A stretch of DNA of 64,000 nt from Tepidibacter formicigenes DSM 15518 (GCF_900142235.1 NZ_FRAE01000008.1:17835-81834), one strand, 5' to 3'. Positions 43,310-53,717 are shown, numbered from the stretch's first letter. Made by a program: numbers and translations. Notes: generated from the letters alone by a model not told the origin.

Positions 43310-44986
43310 ATGGCTTTCAAATCTGATATTGAAATAGCTCAAGAGGCTAAACTTAAGGACATAAGAGATATTGCAACAAAACTTGATCTTACTGAAGATG
43401 ATCTTGATCTTTATGGAAAATATAAGGCTAAAGTTGATTATAACTTATTAAAAAAAGATACTGGAAAGAAAGCTAAATTAATTTTAACTACTGCTATAAA
43501 TCCAACTCCAGCAGGAGAAGGAAAAACAACCACTACAATAGGAGTTGCAGATGCTTTATCAAAACTTGGAAAAAATACTATTGTTGCATTAAGAGAACCA
43601 TCACTTGGACCTGTATTTGGAGTTAAAGGTGGAGCAGCTGGTGGTGGATATGCACAAGTTGTACCAATGGAAGATATAAATCTTCATTTTACAGGAGATA
43701 TGCATGCAATTGGAGCTGCTAATAACTTACTTGCAGCTATGATAGACAATCATATTTATCAAGGAAATAAACTTGATATAGATCCAAGAAGAATTACTTG
43801 GAGAAGATGTGTTGATATGAACGATAGACAATTAAGATTTGTAGTAGATGGACTTGGAGGAAAAGCTAACGGAATGCCAAGAGAAGATGGATTTGATATA
43901 ACTGTTGCATCAGAAATTATGGCAGCATTTTGTCTTGCAAATGATATATCAGATTTAAAAGAAAGATTATCTAGAATAATAATAGGTTATACAAGAGCTG
44001 GAGAACCTGTTACTGCTGGACAAATAAATGCTCATGGAGCCATGGCAGCACTTCTAAAAGACGCATTAAAGCCAAACCTAGTTCAAACACTTGAAGGAAC
44101 ACCAGCATTTGTTCATGGTGGGCCATTTGCAAATATAGCTCACGGATGTAACTCAGTAATAGCTACAAAAATGGCTATGCATTTTTCAGATTATGTAGTT
44201 ACAGAAGCAGGATTTGGAGCAGACCTTGGAGCTGAAAAATTCCTAGATATCAAGTGTAGAATGGCAGGACTTAAGCCTGATGCAGTAATTATAGTAGCTA
44301 CAGTTAGAGCTCTTAAGTACAATGGTGGAGTAGCTAAAAATGATCTAAATAATGAGAACTTAGAAGCTCTTGAAAAAGGACTTCCAAACTTATTAAAGCA
44401 TGTTGAAAATATAACTAAAGTATATAAATTACCAGCAGTAGTTGCTATAAATAGATTCCCGCTTGATACAGAAGCTGAAATTAACTTAGTTAAAGAAAAA
44501 TGCCAAGAATTAGGAGTGAATGTTGCGCTATCAGAAGTATGGGCAAAAGGTGGAGAAGGAGGAAAAGAGCTTGCTAATGAAATTCTTAGATTAATAGAAG
44601 AAGAAGAAAATGACTTTACATATGCTTATGAAGATGATATGCCTATTAAAGATAAAATAAGAGCTATAGCTCAAAAAATATATGGAGCTGATGATGTAGA
44701 CTTTACACCAGTTGCATCTAAAGAAATAGCAAACCTTGAAAAATTAGGATTCTCAAAAATGCCAATATGTATGGCAAAAACTCAATACTCATTAACTGAT
44801 GATCAAACAAAACTTGGAAGACCTACAGGATTTAATATTACAGTAAGACAAGTAAGTGTTTCAGCTGGTGCTGGATTTATAGTAGCTTTAACTGGTCAAA
44901 TAATGAAAATGCCAGGGCTTCCAAAAGTTCCAGCAGCAGAAAGAATAGATGTTGATGAAAATGGAGTAATATCTGGATTATTCTAA
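43310..44986 (+). CDS. fhs: Formate-tetrahydrofolate ligase
   Basis: 558 aa. Activates formate on THF with ATP, the first folate step of the methyl branch. P-loop [12 protein letters not shown] (about residues 64-75), [33 protein letters not shown] and the C-terminal [13 protein letters not shown] are family signatures. AAGGGGG precedes the ATG, 1 bp after cooC. Formate dehydrogenase is not in the window. Confidence 0.98.
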   Translation: MAFKSDIEIAQEAKLKDIRDIATKLDLTEDDLDLYGKYKAKVDYNLLKKDTGKKAKLILTTAINPTPAGEGKTTTTIGVADALSKLGKNTIVALREPSLGPVFGVKGGAAGGGYAQVVPMEDINLHFTGDMHAIGAANNLLAAMIDNHIYQGNKLDIDPRRITWRRCVDMNDRQLRFVVDGLGGKANGMPREDGFDITVASEIMAAFCLANDISDLKERLSRIIIGYTRAGEPVTAGQINAHGAMAALLKDALKPNLVQTLEGTPAFVHGGPFANIAHGCNSVIATKMAMHFSDYVVTEAGFGADLGAEKFLDIKCRMAGLKPDAVIIVATVRALKYNGGVAKNDLNNENLEALEKGLPNLLKHVENITKVYKLPAVVAINRFPLDTEAEINLVKEKCQELGVNVALSEVWAKGGEGGKELANEILRLIEEEENDFTYAYEDDMPIKDKIRAIAQKIYGADDVDFTPVASKEIANLEKLGFSKMPICMAKTQYSLTDDQTKLGRPTGFNITVRQVSVSAGAGFIVALTGQIMKMPGLPKVPAAERIDVDENGVISGLF

Positions 44987-45013
44987 GAAATTTATGTAAC
45001 AGGGGGAAAGAAA

Positions 45014-45646
45014 ATGAAACTAGTAGAAAAAAACTCTGTAGAATTTGTTGAAGTTCTTGCCTCTAAAGCAGCTGTCCCAGGTGGTGGTGGGGCAGCAGCT
45101 TTAGTAGGAGCAATAGGAACAGCTCTAGGAAGTATGGTATGCAATTTAACTATAGGAAAGAAAAAATATGCTGAATATGAAGAAAAAGTTAAAGAAATAC
45201 TTAGTAAAGCTACACAAATCCAAGATGAACTATTAAAGATGGTAGATGAAGATGCTGAGAATTTCCTTCCTCTTTCAAAGGCATATGGAATAAAAGCTAG
45301 TACTGAGGAAGAGAAAAAAATAAAAGAAGAAACTATGGAAAAAGCTTTAAAAACAGCATGTGAAGTTCCTATAAAAATAGTAAGAACGTGCTATGATGCA
45401 ATAAAGCTTCATGAAGAATTAGTTGATAAAGGATCAAGACTTGCTATAAGTGATATAGGTGTTGGAGTTCAATGCTTAAGAGCAGCACTTATAAGTGGTC
45501 AGCTAAATGTAATAATAAATATAAATTCTATAAAAGATGAAGAATATGTAAAAAAAGTAAAAGAAGAGACTGATAGATTAGTTTCTGAGGGAACTAAGTT
45601 AGCAGATGAAGTTTATAAAAAAGTAGAAGAAATTCTTTGTAAATAA
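45014..45646 (+). CDS. fchA: Methenyltetrahydrofolate cyclohydrolase (FchA family)
   Basis: 210 aa, all-helical cyclodeaminase/cyclohydrolase domain: VPGGGGAAALVGAIGTALGSMV near residues 21-42, the helix KYAEYEEKVKEIL, and SDIGVGVQCLRAAL. It converts formyl-THF to methenyl-THF, second step of the branch. AGGGGGA before the ATG. Lies between fhs and folD as in other clostridial WL clusters; folD may duplicate the cyclohydrolase activity. Confidence 0.93.
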   Translation: MKLVEKNSVEFVEVLASKAAVPGGGGAAALVGAIGTALGSMVCNLTIGKKKYAEYEEKVKEILSKATQIQDELLKMVDEDAENFLPLSKAYGIKASTEEEKKIKEETMEKALKTACEVPIKIVRTCYDAIKLHEELVDKGSRLAISDIGVGVQCLRAALISGQLNVIININSIKDEEYVKKVKEETDRLVSEGTKLADEVYKKVEEILCK

Positions 45647-45666
45647 ATATAAAGGGGGCTTTTAAG

Positions 45667-46539
45667 ATGGCAGAAGCTATGGTTATGAGTCAAATTATAA
45701 AAGGTAAACCAGTTGCAGATGCAATGAAAGAAGTATTAACAAAAGAGGTAGAAGAGTTAAAAGCTAAAGGAATAAATCCTAAGCTTACAATAGTTAGAGT
45801 AGGGGCAAGAGGAGACGATTTAGCATATGAGCGAGGAGCATTAAAAAGATGTGACTCTATTGGAATATTAACAGAAGTTAAAGAACTTCCTGAAGATATA
45901 AATCAAGAAGATTACATAAATGAACTTAAAAAAATAAATGAAGATCCAGCTACTCATGGTATTTTATGCTTTAGACCACTTCCAAAGCAATTAGATGAAG
46001 AGGCTATAAAATATGTCATAGCTCCAGAAAAAGATATAGATTGCTTTAGCCCTGTAAATGCAGCAAAAGTTATGGAAGGAGATAAATCAGGATTCCCTCC
46101 ATGTACACCTACAGCAGTAGTTGAAATACTAAAGCACTATGACGTTGATTTAACTGGCAAAAAAGTTGTTGTACTTGGAAGGTCAATGGTAGTAGGAAAA
46201 CCAGCTGCAATGCTTTTATTAAACGAAAATGCAACAGTTACAATATGTCACTCAAGAACAAAAGATTTACAATCAGTAACAAGTGAAGCAGATGTACTAG
46301 TAGCTGCAGTTGGAAGAGCAAAAATGGTAAAAGAAAACTTTGTAAAAGATGGAGCGGTAGTTATAGATGTTGGTATAAATGTTGATGAAAATGGAAAATT
46401 ATGTGGAGATGTTGATACAGATTCTGTAAAAGATAAAGTATCTATGATAACTCCAGTTCCAGGTGGAGTAGGTTCGGTTACAACCTCTATACTTGCTAAG
46501 CATGTAATAAAAGCTTGTAAAATGCAGAATAACGCATAA
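45667..46539 (+). CDS. folD: Methylenetetrahydrofolate dehydrogenase (FolD)
   Basis: 290 aa. Motifs: GARGDDLAYERGALKRCDSIGI (catalytic region; the usual K of YxxxK is R here), GILCFRPLPKQLDE, DCFSPVNAAKV, GRSMVVGKPAAMLLL and PVPGGVGSVTTSIL. Interconverts methenyl- and methylene-THF. The YxxxK position reads YERGA-L-K, with the lysine shifted to LKR; in many clostridial FolD proteins with a separate FchA the cyclohydrolase lysine is altered, which fits division of labour. AAGGGGG before ATG. Confidence 0.95.
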   Translation: MAEAMVMSQIIKGKPVADAMKEVLTKEVEELKAKGINPKLTIVRVGARGDDLAYERGALKRCDSIGILTEVKELPEDINQEDYINELKKINEDPATHGILCFRPLPKQLDEEAIKYVIAPEKDIDCFSPVNAAKVMEGDKSGFPPCTPTAVVEILKHYDVDLTGKKVVVLGRSMVVGKPAAMLLLNENATVTICHSRTKDLQSVTSEADVLVAAVGRAKMVKENFVKDGAVVIDVGINVDENGKLCGDVDTDSVKDKVSMITPVPGGVGSVTTSILAKHVIKACKMQNNA

Positions 46540-46556
46540 GTCAAGGGGGAATAGGG

Positions 46557-47225
46557 ATGATTATTTCAGAAAAAAAACCGTTAGAGGAAATTTTAGAATA
46601 TATAAAAGATGCTAAAAAAGTAATTGTTACAGGATGTTCATTATGTGCTACTACTTGTAAAGTAGGTGGAGAAGAAGAATTAGAAGAAATGAAACAATTA
46701 TTAGAAGAAAACGGAAAAGAAGTTTTAGGAACTAAAGTTTTAGATCCATCTTGTAATTTTTTAAAAGTAAAAAAGGATTTAAAAGAATTTAAAGCAGAAT
46801 TAAAAGAAGCTGATGCTATAGTTTCTTTAGCTTGTGGAGATGGAACTCAAACTGTTGCTAAAAACGTAAAAATTCCAGTATATCCTGGTAACAATACAAT
46901 GTTCATAGGGGAAATTGAAAGAGTTGGTCAATTTGCAGAATCTTGTAAGGCTTGTGGAGAATGTGAACTTGGATGGACTGGGGGAATCTGTCCAGTTACT
47001 ATGTGTGCAAAAGGTCTTTTAAATGGAGCATGTGGTGGAGCTAAAGATGGAAAATGTGAAGTAAGTCCAGAAAATGATTGTGCATGGATTATGATATATG
47101 AAAAATTAAAAGAATTAAATCAGCTTGAAAATTTAACAGCAATAAGACCAGCTAAGGATTATAAAAAATGTGCAAATCCAAGACATATTAATTTAAAGAA
47201 AAAAGAAGAACTAGCAAAAGCGTAA
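46557..47225 (+). CDS. metV: MetV: iron-sulfur/zinc partner of methylene-THF reductase
   Basis: 222 aa with three cysteine clusters: CSLCATTC (about residues 24-31), CKACGECELGWTGGICPVTMC (about 131-151, written in part), and CGGAKDGKCEVSPENDCAW. This is the MTHFR C-terminal-domain protein that pairs with MetF in acetogens, relaying electrons to the flavin. GGGGGA before ATG, 18 bp after folD; metF follows by 23 bp. Confidence 0.92.
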   Translation: MIISEKKPLEEILEYIKDAKKVIVTGCSLCATTCKVGGEEELEEMKQLLEENGKEVLGTKVLDPSCNFLKVKKDLKEFKAELKEADAIVSLACGDGTQTVAKNVKIPVYPGNNTMFIGEIERVGQFAESCKACGECELGWTGGICPVTMCAKGLLNGACGGAKDGKCEVSPENDCAWIMIYEKLKELNQLENLTAIRPAKDYKKCANPRHINLKKKEELAKA

Positions 47226-47247
47226 AGGTTTAAAAGGGGGATTTGAA

Positions 47248-48183
47248 ATGAGCTTGTTAAGAAAAGCTTTAAAAAATGGAGAATTTGGTGTTACAGCTGA
47301 AATGGCTCCTCCTAAGGGGATAGATTTTTCTCATTTAATAGAATGTGCAAAGGCTATAAAAGGAAGAGTTCACGGAGTTAATGTTACTGATTTTCAATCA
47401 GCTGTTATGAGAACTACTTCACTTGCTACTTGTAAAATTTTAAAAGATCATGGGCTTGAGCCTGTACTTCAAATGACAGGAAGAGATAGAAATAGAATAG
47501 CAATACAAGGAGAACTTTTATCAGCAGGATTATTCGAAATTAAAAACATGTTAGCTCTTACTGGAGACCATACAGTAGTAGGAGATCATCCAGGTGCAAA
47601 GCCTGTTTATGATTTAGATTCTGTAGGCATACTTCAAACAGCAGCTACTTTAATGGATGGAAAAGACATGGTTGGAAATGAACTTAAGGGAAAACCAGAT
47701 TTTTTCTTAGGAGCTTGTGTAACTCCAAGATATGCTCCTTTAGAAGTTCAAATATTAAAAATGGAAAAGAAAATAAATGCAGGAGCTAAATTTTTCCAAA
47801 CACAAGCTGTATATGATTTAGATACTATGAGAGAATTTAGAGAAAAAACTAAGCATTTAGATTGTAAAGTATTAGCTGGTATAATACCTTTAAAAAATGT
47901 AGGAATGGCTAGATTTATGAATGCTAATGTTCCAGGAATATATGTACCAGAAGATGTAATACAAAGAATAAAAGATTCTGCAAATAATGTAGAAATACCA
48001 AATGGAGCAACTGAGAAAGAAGTAAAAAAATTAAAGGCATATGCAAGAGTTCAAGAGGGAATAAAAATAGCTGGTGAATTTATAAAACAATTAAGAGAAG
48101 AAAATTTATGTGATGGAGTTCATATAATGGCTATTGGTGCTGAAGAAAATATACCAGCAATATTAGATGCTGCGGGACTATAA
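47248..48183 (+). CDS. metF: Methylenetetrahydrofolate reductase (MetF)
   Basis: 311 aa TIM barrel: VTAEMAPPKG at the N-terminus, NVTDFQSAVMRTTSLA, the LALTGDH flavin/folate segment, GACVTPRY, KFFQTQAVYD and GIIPLKNVGMARFM. Reduces methylene-THF to methyl-THF using electrons through MetV. The class with MetV and no Rnf/HdrA subunits is present, so the electron donor (ferredoxin or another) cannot be told. AAAGGGGG before ATG. Confidence 0.95.
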   Translation: MSLLRKALKNGEFGVTAEMAPPKGIDFSHLIECAKAIKGRVHGVNVTDFQSAVMRTTSLATCKILKDHGLEPVLQMTGRDRNRIAIQGELLSAGLFEIKNMLALTGDHTVVGDHPGAKPVYDLDSVGILQTAATLMDGKDMVGNELKGKPDFFLGACVTPRYAPLEVQILKMEKKINAGAKFFQTQAVYDLDTMREFREKTKHLDCKVLAGIIPLKNVGMARFMNANVPGIYVPEDVIQRIKDSANNVEIPNGATEKEVKKLKAYARVQEGIKIAGEFIKQLREENLCDGVHIMAIGAEENIPAILDAAGL

Positions 48184-48249
48184 TTAAGGAAATAAATGTA
48201 TATTTATACAGTGTATTAGATAAAATATAATACTTTGGGGGATTGAGAT

Positions 48250-49644
48250 ATGAGAGTAGCTGTAATAGGAGGCGGCCCAGGAGGATACGTAGCGGCTATA
48301 AAAGCAGCAATGATGGGCGCTAATGTTACTTTAATAGAGAAAAAAAGAGTGGGCGGAACTTGTTTAAATGTTGGTTGTATACCAACTAAAGCGTTACTTG
48401 CTTGTTCTGAATTACTTATGGGAATAAAAGAAGCTAAAAGTTATGGCATAAATATAGATGGGGAAGTAAATGCTGATTTTGAATCTATGATGAATAGAAA
48501 AGATAAGATTGTGGATCAGCTTGTAAAAGGGATAGAGTTTTTATTTGATAAAAAAGGTGTAAATCTTGTAAATGGATTCGGGAAATTAATAGATAAAAAT
48601 AAAATAGAAGTTTCTAAAGAAGATGGATCTAAAGAAATAATTGAAGCTGACAAAATAATATTAGCTACAGGATCAGTTCCAATAGTTCCTCCTATATTCC
48701 CTTATGATGGTAAAAAGGTTATAACAAGTGATGAAGCTTTATATTTAAATGAGCTTCCAAAATCAATGGTAATAGTTGGTGGAGGAGTAATTGGTTGTGA
48801 ATTTGGTCAATTCTTCAGAACTTTAGGAACTGAAGTTTCAATAGTAGAAATGGCAGATCAAGTACTTCCTTTTGAAGATAAAGATATTGCTAAACAATTG
48901 CAAAGAGCCTTCAAAAAAGATAAAATTAAATTGCTTACTGGCAACAAAATACAAAGTTTCAAAATTAAGGGGAATGTTGTTGTGGCAAATCTTGAAGGAG
49001 GAAAATCTGTAGAAGCTGATGTAATGCTTGTTTCTGTTGGAAGAAAACCTTACCTTGAAAATTTAGGAATAGAAGAATTAGGAATTGAAGTAGAAAAAGG
49101 GAAAATAGTAGTAAATGAAAAAATGGAAACTAGTATCGAAGGAATATATGCAATAGGTGATATAGTTGATAGCCCATTCCTTGCTCATGTTGCTTCTAAA
49201 GAAGGAATGATTGCAGTAGAAAATATTCTTGGAAAAGATAAGAATATAAACTATACAGCTATTCCAAGATGTGTATATACAGAGCCTGAAGTTGCAGGTG
49301 TTGGACTTACTGAAAAACAGGCACAGGAAAAATGTATTGATTATAAATTAGGAAAATTTGAATTTAGAGGTCTTGGAAAAGCACAAGCCATAGGAAAATT
49401 CCAAGGGTTTATAAAAGTATTAGCTGATAATAAAGATAGAATAATAGGAGCATCTATTGTAGGACCTCATGCAACAGATTTACTTAGTGAATTAACACTA
49501 GCTGTTCATTTAGGACTTACAGTAGAACAAGTAGGAGATGCAATTCATCCACATCCTACATTATCAGAGGGATTAATGGAAGCTTTACATGATGTACATG
49601 ATGAATGTGTTCATTCTGTTGGAAAAGCAAAAGCTAAAGCTTAA
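48250..49644 (+). CDS. lpdA: Dihydrolipoamide dehydrogenase
   Basis: 464 aa FAD enzyme: VIGGGPGGYVAAI, redox-active pair C38/C43 in GGTCLNVGCIPTKALL, NAD motif VVGGGVIGCEFGQFF, IYAIGDIVDSPFLAHVA and C-terminal HPHPTLSEGLMEALHD with the base histidine. No lipoyl domain. In this cluster it pairs with GcvH (55867) and the lipoylation genes at the operon end, so it most likely reoxidises dihydrolipoyl-GcvH. A 66-bp gap with an AT-rich segment precedes it; a weak internal promoter is possible. GGGGGA before ATG. Confidence 0.96.
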   Translation: MRVAVIGGGPGGYVAAIKAAMMGANVTLIEKKRVGGTCLNVGCIPTKALLACSELLMGIKEAKSYGINIDGEVNADFESMMNRKDKIVDQLVKGIEFLFDKKGVNLVNGFGKLIDKNKIEVSKEDGSKEIIEADKIILATGSVPIVPPIFPYDGKKVITSDEALYLNELPKSMVIVGGGVIGCEFGQFFRTLGTEVSIVEMADQVLPFEDKDIAKQLQRAFKKDKIKLLTGNKIQSFKIKGNVVVANLEGGKSVEADVMLVSVGRKPYLENLGIEELGIEVEKGKIVVNEKMETSIEGIYAIGDIVDSPFLAHVASKEGMIAVENILGKDKNINYTAIPRCVYTEPEVAGVGLTEKQAQEKCIDYKLGKFEFRGLGKAQAIGKFQGFIKVLADNKDRIIGASIVGPHATDLLSELTLAVHLGLTVEQVGDAIHPHPTLSEGLMEALHDVHDECVHSVGKAKAKA

Positions 49645-49647
49645 TAT

Positions 49648-49673
49648 GACAGAGCTTAATTAAAAGCTCTGTC
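49648..49673 (+). other. Intercistronic hairpin after lpdA
   Basis: Perfect 10-bp stem GACAGAGCTT / AAGCTCTGTC with loop AATTAA and no T run. Probably an mRNA stability or processing element rather than a terminator. Confidence 0.6.
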
Positions 49674-49699
49674 TAAGACATAAGTTAGGGGGTAAGGTT

Positions 49700-50467
49700 A
49701 TGGGATATACAATAGCTGTAGCAGGAAAAGGTGGAACTGGAAAAACTAGCTTGACAGGGCTTTTAATTGACAATTTAGTTAAAAAGGGAGAAAAACCAAT
49801 ACTTGTTGTTGATGCAGACGCAAATGCTAATGTAAATGAAGTGTTAGGATTAGAAGTAGATACAACTATTGGAGAAATAAGAGAAGAAGTGAATCAAAGA
49901 GAAATTTCAGGAAATGGATTCCCTGGAGGAATGACAAAAGCTCAATATTTAAAATATAGGTTAAATACAGCTATAACAGAAGGGGATGGATATGACCTTT
50001 TAGTTATGGGAAGATCTGAAGGTCAAGGTTGTTACTGTTATGTAAACGGAGTATTAAGAGAGCAAACAGACTCACTTTCAGATAGCTATAAGTATTTAGT
50101 TATAGATAATGAAGCAGGTATGGAACACCTAAGTAGAAAGACTACTAAGCATATAGATACTTTATTTCTAGTTAGTGACTGCTCAAGAAGAAGTATTCAG
50201 GCTGTAGGAAGAATAAAAGATTTAGTAAAAGAATTGAATCTAAAGGTAAGTAATATGTATTTAATAGTAAATAAGGCTCCAAAAGGTGAATTACATGAAG
50301 GGATAAAAGAAGAAATTAAGCTTCAGGGACTTGATTTAATAGGAGTAGTTCCTGTGGATGAAATGATATATGAATATGATTCTAGTGGAATACCATTGGT
50401 TAAATTACCTGAAGATAGTAAGTCTAAATTAGCTATTAAAGAAATATTATCAAAAATAGAATTTTAA
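49700..50467 (+). CDS. CooC/AcsF-family maturation ATPase
   Basis: 255 aa, paralogue of the cooC at 42535. P-loop GKGGTGKTS (residues 8-16), VVDADANANVNEVLG, QGCYCYVNG with a CYC pair that may bind metal, and DNEAGMEHLSRKT. Its place directly before acsD-acsC-acsE-acsB suggests that it loads nickel into the acetyl-CoA synthase A-cluster (AcsF role) while the first copy serves CooS. That split is inference from position. TTAGGGGG before ATG. Confidence 0.88.
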   Translation: MGYTIAVAGKGGTGKTSLTGLLIDNLVKKGEKPILVVDADANANVNEVLGLEVDTTIGEIREEVNQREISGNGFPGGMTKAQYLKYRLNTAITEGDGYDLLVMGRSEGQGCYCYVNGVLREQTDSLSDSYKYLVIDNEAGMEHLSRKTTKHIDTLFLVSDCSRRSIQAVGRIKDLVKELNLKVSNMYLIVNKAPKGELHEGIKEEIKLQGLDLIGVVPVDEMIYEYDSSGIPLVKLPEDSKSKLAIKEILSKIEF

Positions 50468-50493
50468 AGTAGTTATTTAAGGGGGCGATTTTA

Positions 50494-51438
50494 GTGGCAT
50501 TTAAAATGTCTGTTCAAAAGTATGCAGGAAAGATTTCTGAAGTAGAAATTGGAGCAGGAGAAAAAGCTATAAAATTAGGTGGAGAAAATGTAATGCCATT
50601 TTATAGTTTTGATGGTGATGTTGGAAATTCTCCTAAAATTGGAGTAGAGATATTAGATGTTTATCCAGAAAATTGGGTAGAACCATTAAAGAATTTATAT
50701 AAAGATGTAGCTAATAATCCAGTAGACTGGGCTAAATTTGTAGAAGAAAATTTCTCACCAGATTTTATATGCTTAAAATTTGAAGGTGCAGATCCAAATG
50801 GATTAAATAAGTCTCCGGAAGAGTGTGGAAAAATAGCAAAATCTGTAGCAGAAGCTGTTAATGTGCCTCTTGTTATTGCAGGATGTAATAATCATGAAAA
50901 AGACGCTAAGCTATTTGAAAAGGTTGCATCAGCTGTAGATGGATATAATTGTTTATTCTTAGCAGCTGTTGAAGAAAACTATAAAGCTGTAGGAGCAGCT
51001 GCTGGACTTGCATATCCACATAAAGTAGGAGCAGAATCTTCAGTTGATATAAATCTTGCTAAACAATTAAACATACTATTAACTCAATTAGGAGTTAAAG
51101 AAGAAAATGTAGTTATGAATGTTGGTTGTTCAGCAGTTGGCTATGGTTATGAATATGTTGCTTCAACTATGGATAGAATTAGACTTGCTGCATTTGGACA
51201 AAATGACAAAACACTTCAAATGCCTATAATAACACCGGTTTCTTTTGAAACTTGGAATGTTAAAGAATCTGTAGCATCAGTTGAAGATGTTCCAGAATGG
51301 GGATGTCAAGAAGAAAGAGGTATTGCTATGGAAGTTTCAACTGCTACTAGTGTTTTAGCTGGAGGGGCAAATGCAGTTATACTTCGTCATCCAAAATCTT
51401 TAGAAACTATGAAAAATCTTATTAGTGAATTAGCTTAA
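50494..51438 (+). CDS. acsD: Corrinoid iron-sulfur protein small subunit
   Basis: 314 aa. TIM-barrel CFeSP subunit: GGENVMPFYSFDGD, PDFICLKFEGADPN, VIAGCNNHEKDA and AAGLAYPHKVGAESSVDINLAKQLN. With AcsC it carries the methyl-cobamide between the methyltransferase and ACS. GTG start with AAGGGGGC upstream. 25 bp before acsC. Confidence 0.95.
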   Translation: MAFKMSVQKYAGKISEVEIGAGEKAIKLGGENVMPFYSFDGDVGNSPKIGVEILDVYPENWVEPLKNLYKDVANNPVDWAKFVEENFSPDFICLKFEGADPNGLNKSPEECGKIAKSVAEAVNVPLVIAGCNNHEKDAKLFEKVASAVDGYNCLFLAAVEENYKAVGAAAGLAYPHKVGAESSVDINLAKQLNILLTQLGVKEENVVMNVGCSAVGYGYEYVASTMDRIRLAAFGQNDKTLQMPIITPVSFETWNVKESVASVEDVPEWGCQEERGIAMEVSTATSVLAGGANAVILRHPKSLETMKNLISELA

Positions 51439-51463
51439 TAAATGAGGTTAGGGGGAAAGAAAA

Positions 51464-52834
51464 ATGGCTTTAAAAGGGTTAGATATATTTAAATTAACTC
51501 CAAAGAAAAATTGTAAAGATTGTGGATTTCCAACTTGTATGGCTTTTTCTATGAAGGTTGCAGCGGGTGCTGCAAAGATAGAAAAATGTCCTCATATGAG
51601 TGAAGATGCATTAGCAAAATTATCAGAGGCTACTGCACCTCCAATGAAAACTTTAACTATAGGTAAGGGAGATAGTGAATATAAATTAGGAGGAGAAACA
51701 GTACTTTTCCGTCATGAAAAAACTTTTGTAAATAGAAATAGATTTGCAGTTGTACTTTCTGATTCTATGAATGATGAAGAAATAAATGCAAAAATTGAAA
51801 ATATTAAAAAAGTTAATTATATAAGAATTGGAGAAGAAATGAAGGTTGAAATAGTAGCCTTAAAATATGAAGGAAATAAAGATAATTATATAAATTTAAT
51901 TAATAAAGTAAAGACAAGTGAACTTAAAGTTGCATACATGTTAATTTGTGAAGACAGCGCTGTATTAAAAGAAGCTTTAGAATTAGTTAAAGCTGAAAAT
52001 CCTATAGTTTATGGAGCTACTAAAGAAAACTATAAGGAAATGGTGGAACTTGTTAAAGCTGATAAATTAGCTCTTGGAGTAAAAGCATCTAGTCTTGAAG
52101 AATTATATGGTTTAGTTGAAGATATTCATAAGTTAGGACATAAAGAATTAATATTAAATCCTGGTAGTTCTTCAGTTAAAGAAGCTTTTACAAATACAGT
52201 TCAAATTAGAAGAATTGCTTTAAAAGAAGGAGACAGAACATTTGGATATCCATCTGTTTTATTCGTAAATGAAATTGCTAAAGATGATAAGTTTATGGAA
52301 ATAGCTTTATCTTCATTATTTACTGTTAAATATGGCTCTATAATAGTAATAAATGATATAGATTACGTTAGAGCATTGCCTTTATTTGCTTTAAGACAAA
52401 ACATATATACTGATCCACAAAGACCAATGAGGGTTGAACCTAAGGTTTATCCTATAAATAATCCAGATGAAAATTCTCCAGTGCTTGTTACTGTTGACTT
52501 TGCGTTAACTTACTTCATAATAGCTGGAGAAATAGAAAGATCTAAAGTTCCAATGTGGTTAGCTATACCTGATGCTGGAGGATACTCAGTTCTTACAGCT
52601 TGGGCAGCTGGTAAGTTTGGTGGATCAAGTATAGCAAACTTCATCAAAGAAAGTGGAGTAGCAGATAAAACTAAATGTAGAAAACTTATAATTCCTGGAA
52701 AAGTTGCAGTTCTTAAGGGAGATATTGAAGATAATTTACCGGGTTGGGAAGTTGTAATAGGAACAAATGAATCTATGGAACTTCCAAAATTCTTAAGAGA
52801 ATTTAATGAGGAATTAAGAACAGCTAAAGCCTAA
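51464..52834 (+). CDS. acsC: Corrinoid iron-sulfur protein large subunit
   Basis: 456 aa. The N-terminal [4Fe-4S] domain has ligands C17, C20, C25 and C42 (CKDCGFPTC...KCPHMS). A TIM barrel follows, and the C-terminal domain (from about 320, LVTVDFALTYFIIAGEIE, PDAGGYSVLTAWAAGKFGG) binds cobalamin base-off. The Fe-S centre, together with AcsV, reactivates Co(II). AGGGGGA before ATG. Confidence 0.96.
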   Translation: MALKGLDIFKLTPKKNCKDCGFPTCMAFSMKVAAGAAKIEKCPHMSEDALAKLSEATAPPMKTLTIGKGDSEYKLGGETVLFRHEKTFVNRNRFAVVLSDSMNDEEINAKIENIKKVNYIRIGEEMKVEIVALKYEGNKDNYINLINKVKTSELKVAYMLICEDSAVLKEALELVKAENPIVYGATKENYKEMVELVKADKLALGVKASSLEELYGLVEDIHKLGHKELILNPGSSSVKEAFTNTVQIRRIALKEGDRTFGYPSVLFVNEIAKDDKFMEIALSSLFTVKYGSIIVINDIDYVRALPLFALRQNIYTDPQRPMRVEPKVYPINNPDENSPVLVTVDFALTYFIIAGEIERSKVPMWLAIPDAGGYSVLTAWAAGKFGGSSIANFIKESGVADKTKCRKLIIPGKVAVLKGDIEDNLPGWEVVIGTNESMELPKFLREFNEELRTAKA

Positions 52835-52843
52835 TAATTAAAA

Positions 52844-52869
52844 TAAGGAAGGGTATAATACCTTCCTTA
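52844..52869 (+). other. Intercistronic hairpin between acsC and acsE
   Basis: TAAGGAAGG / CCTTCCTTA (52844-52852 with 52861-52869), 8-nt loop, no T run. Likely an mRNA processing or stability element. Confidence 0.6.
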
Positions 52870-52909
52870 ATATAAATATTAAAAAAATATTGAATGGGGG
52901 TAATCATTA

Positions 52910-53695
52910 ATGGAAAGATTTATGATAATAGGAGAAAGAATTCATTGTATTTCACCTACTATAAGAAAGGCATTAGAAGAGAGAAATCCTGAGCCAATTC
53001 TAAAAAGAGCTAAAGAACAAATTGATGCAGGAGCTCATTACATAGATTTTAATATAGGACCAGCAGAAAGAGATGGAGAAGAAGTAATGACTTGGGGAGT
53101 TAAGCTTCTTCAAGAAAATTTTGATAATATACCTATAGCACTTGATACTGCTAATAAAAAAGCTATAGAAGCAGGACTTAAAGTTTATAATAGAGAGAAA
53201 GGAAAACCACTTGTAAATTCTGCTGATGCAGGTCCGAGAATTGATCTTTTAGATTTAGCAGCAGAATATGATGCAAAGTGTATCGCGTTATGTGCTAAAG
53301 AAGGTATTCCAAGAGACAATGATGAACGTATGGGATATTGTACAGAATTACTTGAAAAAGGTATGATGCTTGGAATGGATCCAGAAGATATATTATTTGA
53401 TCCACTTTGCCTTGTAATAAAAGGTATGCAGGAAAAACAAATGGAAGTTTTAGAAGCAATAAGAATGATGACTGAAATGGGGCTTAAAACTACAGGAGGA
53501 CTTTCTAACGTATCAAATGGTGCTCCAAAACATATAAGACCAATACTAGACTCAGCTTTCTTAGCTATGGCCATGGCTAATGGATTTAGTTCAGCAATAA
53601 TTAATCCATGCGATAAAGAACTTATGGATACAATAAAATCTTGTGATGTTATAAGAGGAAATATATTATACGCTGATTCTTATTTAGAATTATAA
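52910..53695 (+). CDS. acsE: Methyl-THF:corrinoid iron-sulfur protein methyltransferase
   Basis: 261 aa pterin-binding TIM barrel: MIIGERIHCISPTIRKAL, GAHYIDFNIGPAERDG, IALDTANKKAIEAGL, FDPLCLVIKG and TTGGLSNVSNGAP with the folate-site Asn. Moves the methyl group from methyl-THF to the cobalt of AcsCD, joining the two branches. GGGGG upstream of ATG. Normal length. Confidence 0.96.
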   Translation: MERFMIIGERIHCISPTIRKALEERNPEPILKRAKEQIDAGAHYIDFNIGPAERDGEEVMTWGVKLLQENFDNIPIALDTANKKAIEAGLKVYNREKGKPLVNSADAGPRIDLLDLAAEYDAKCIALCAKEGIPRDNDERMGYCTELLEKGMMLGMDPEDILFDPLCLVIKGMQEKQMEVLEAIRMMTEMGLKTTGGLSNVSNGAPKHIRPILDSAFLAMAMANGFSSAIINPCDKELMDTIKSCDVIRGNILYADSYLEL

Positions 53696-53717
53696 AGTTA
53701 AATTAGGGGGAATTGAG

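Noticed and set aside
48184..48249. Internal promoter before lpdA
   Set aside because: TATAAT is present, but the -35 is poor and the stretch is only 66 bp of very AT-rich DNA.
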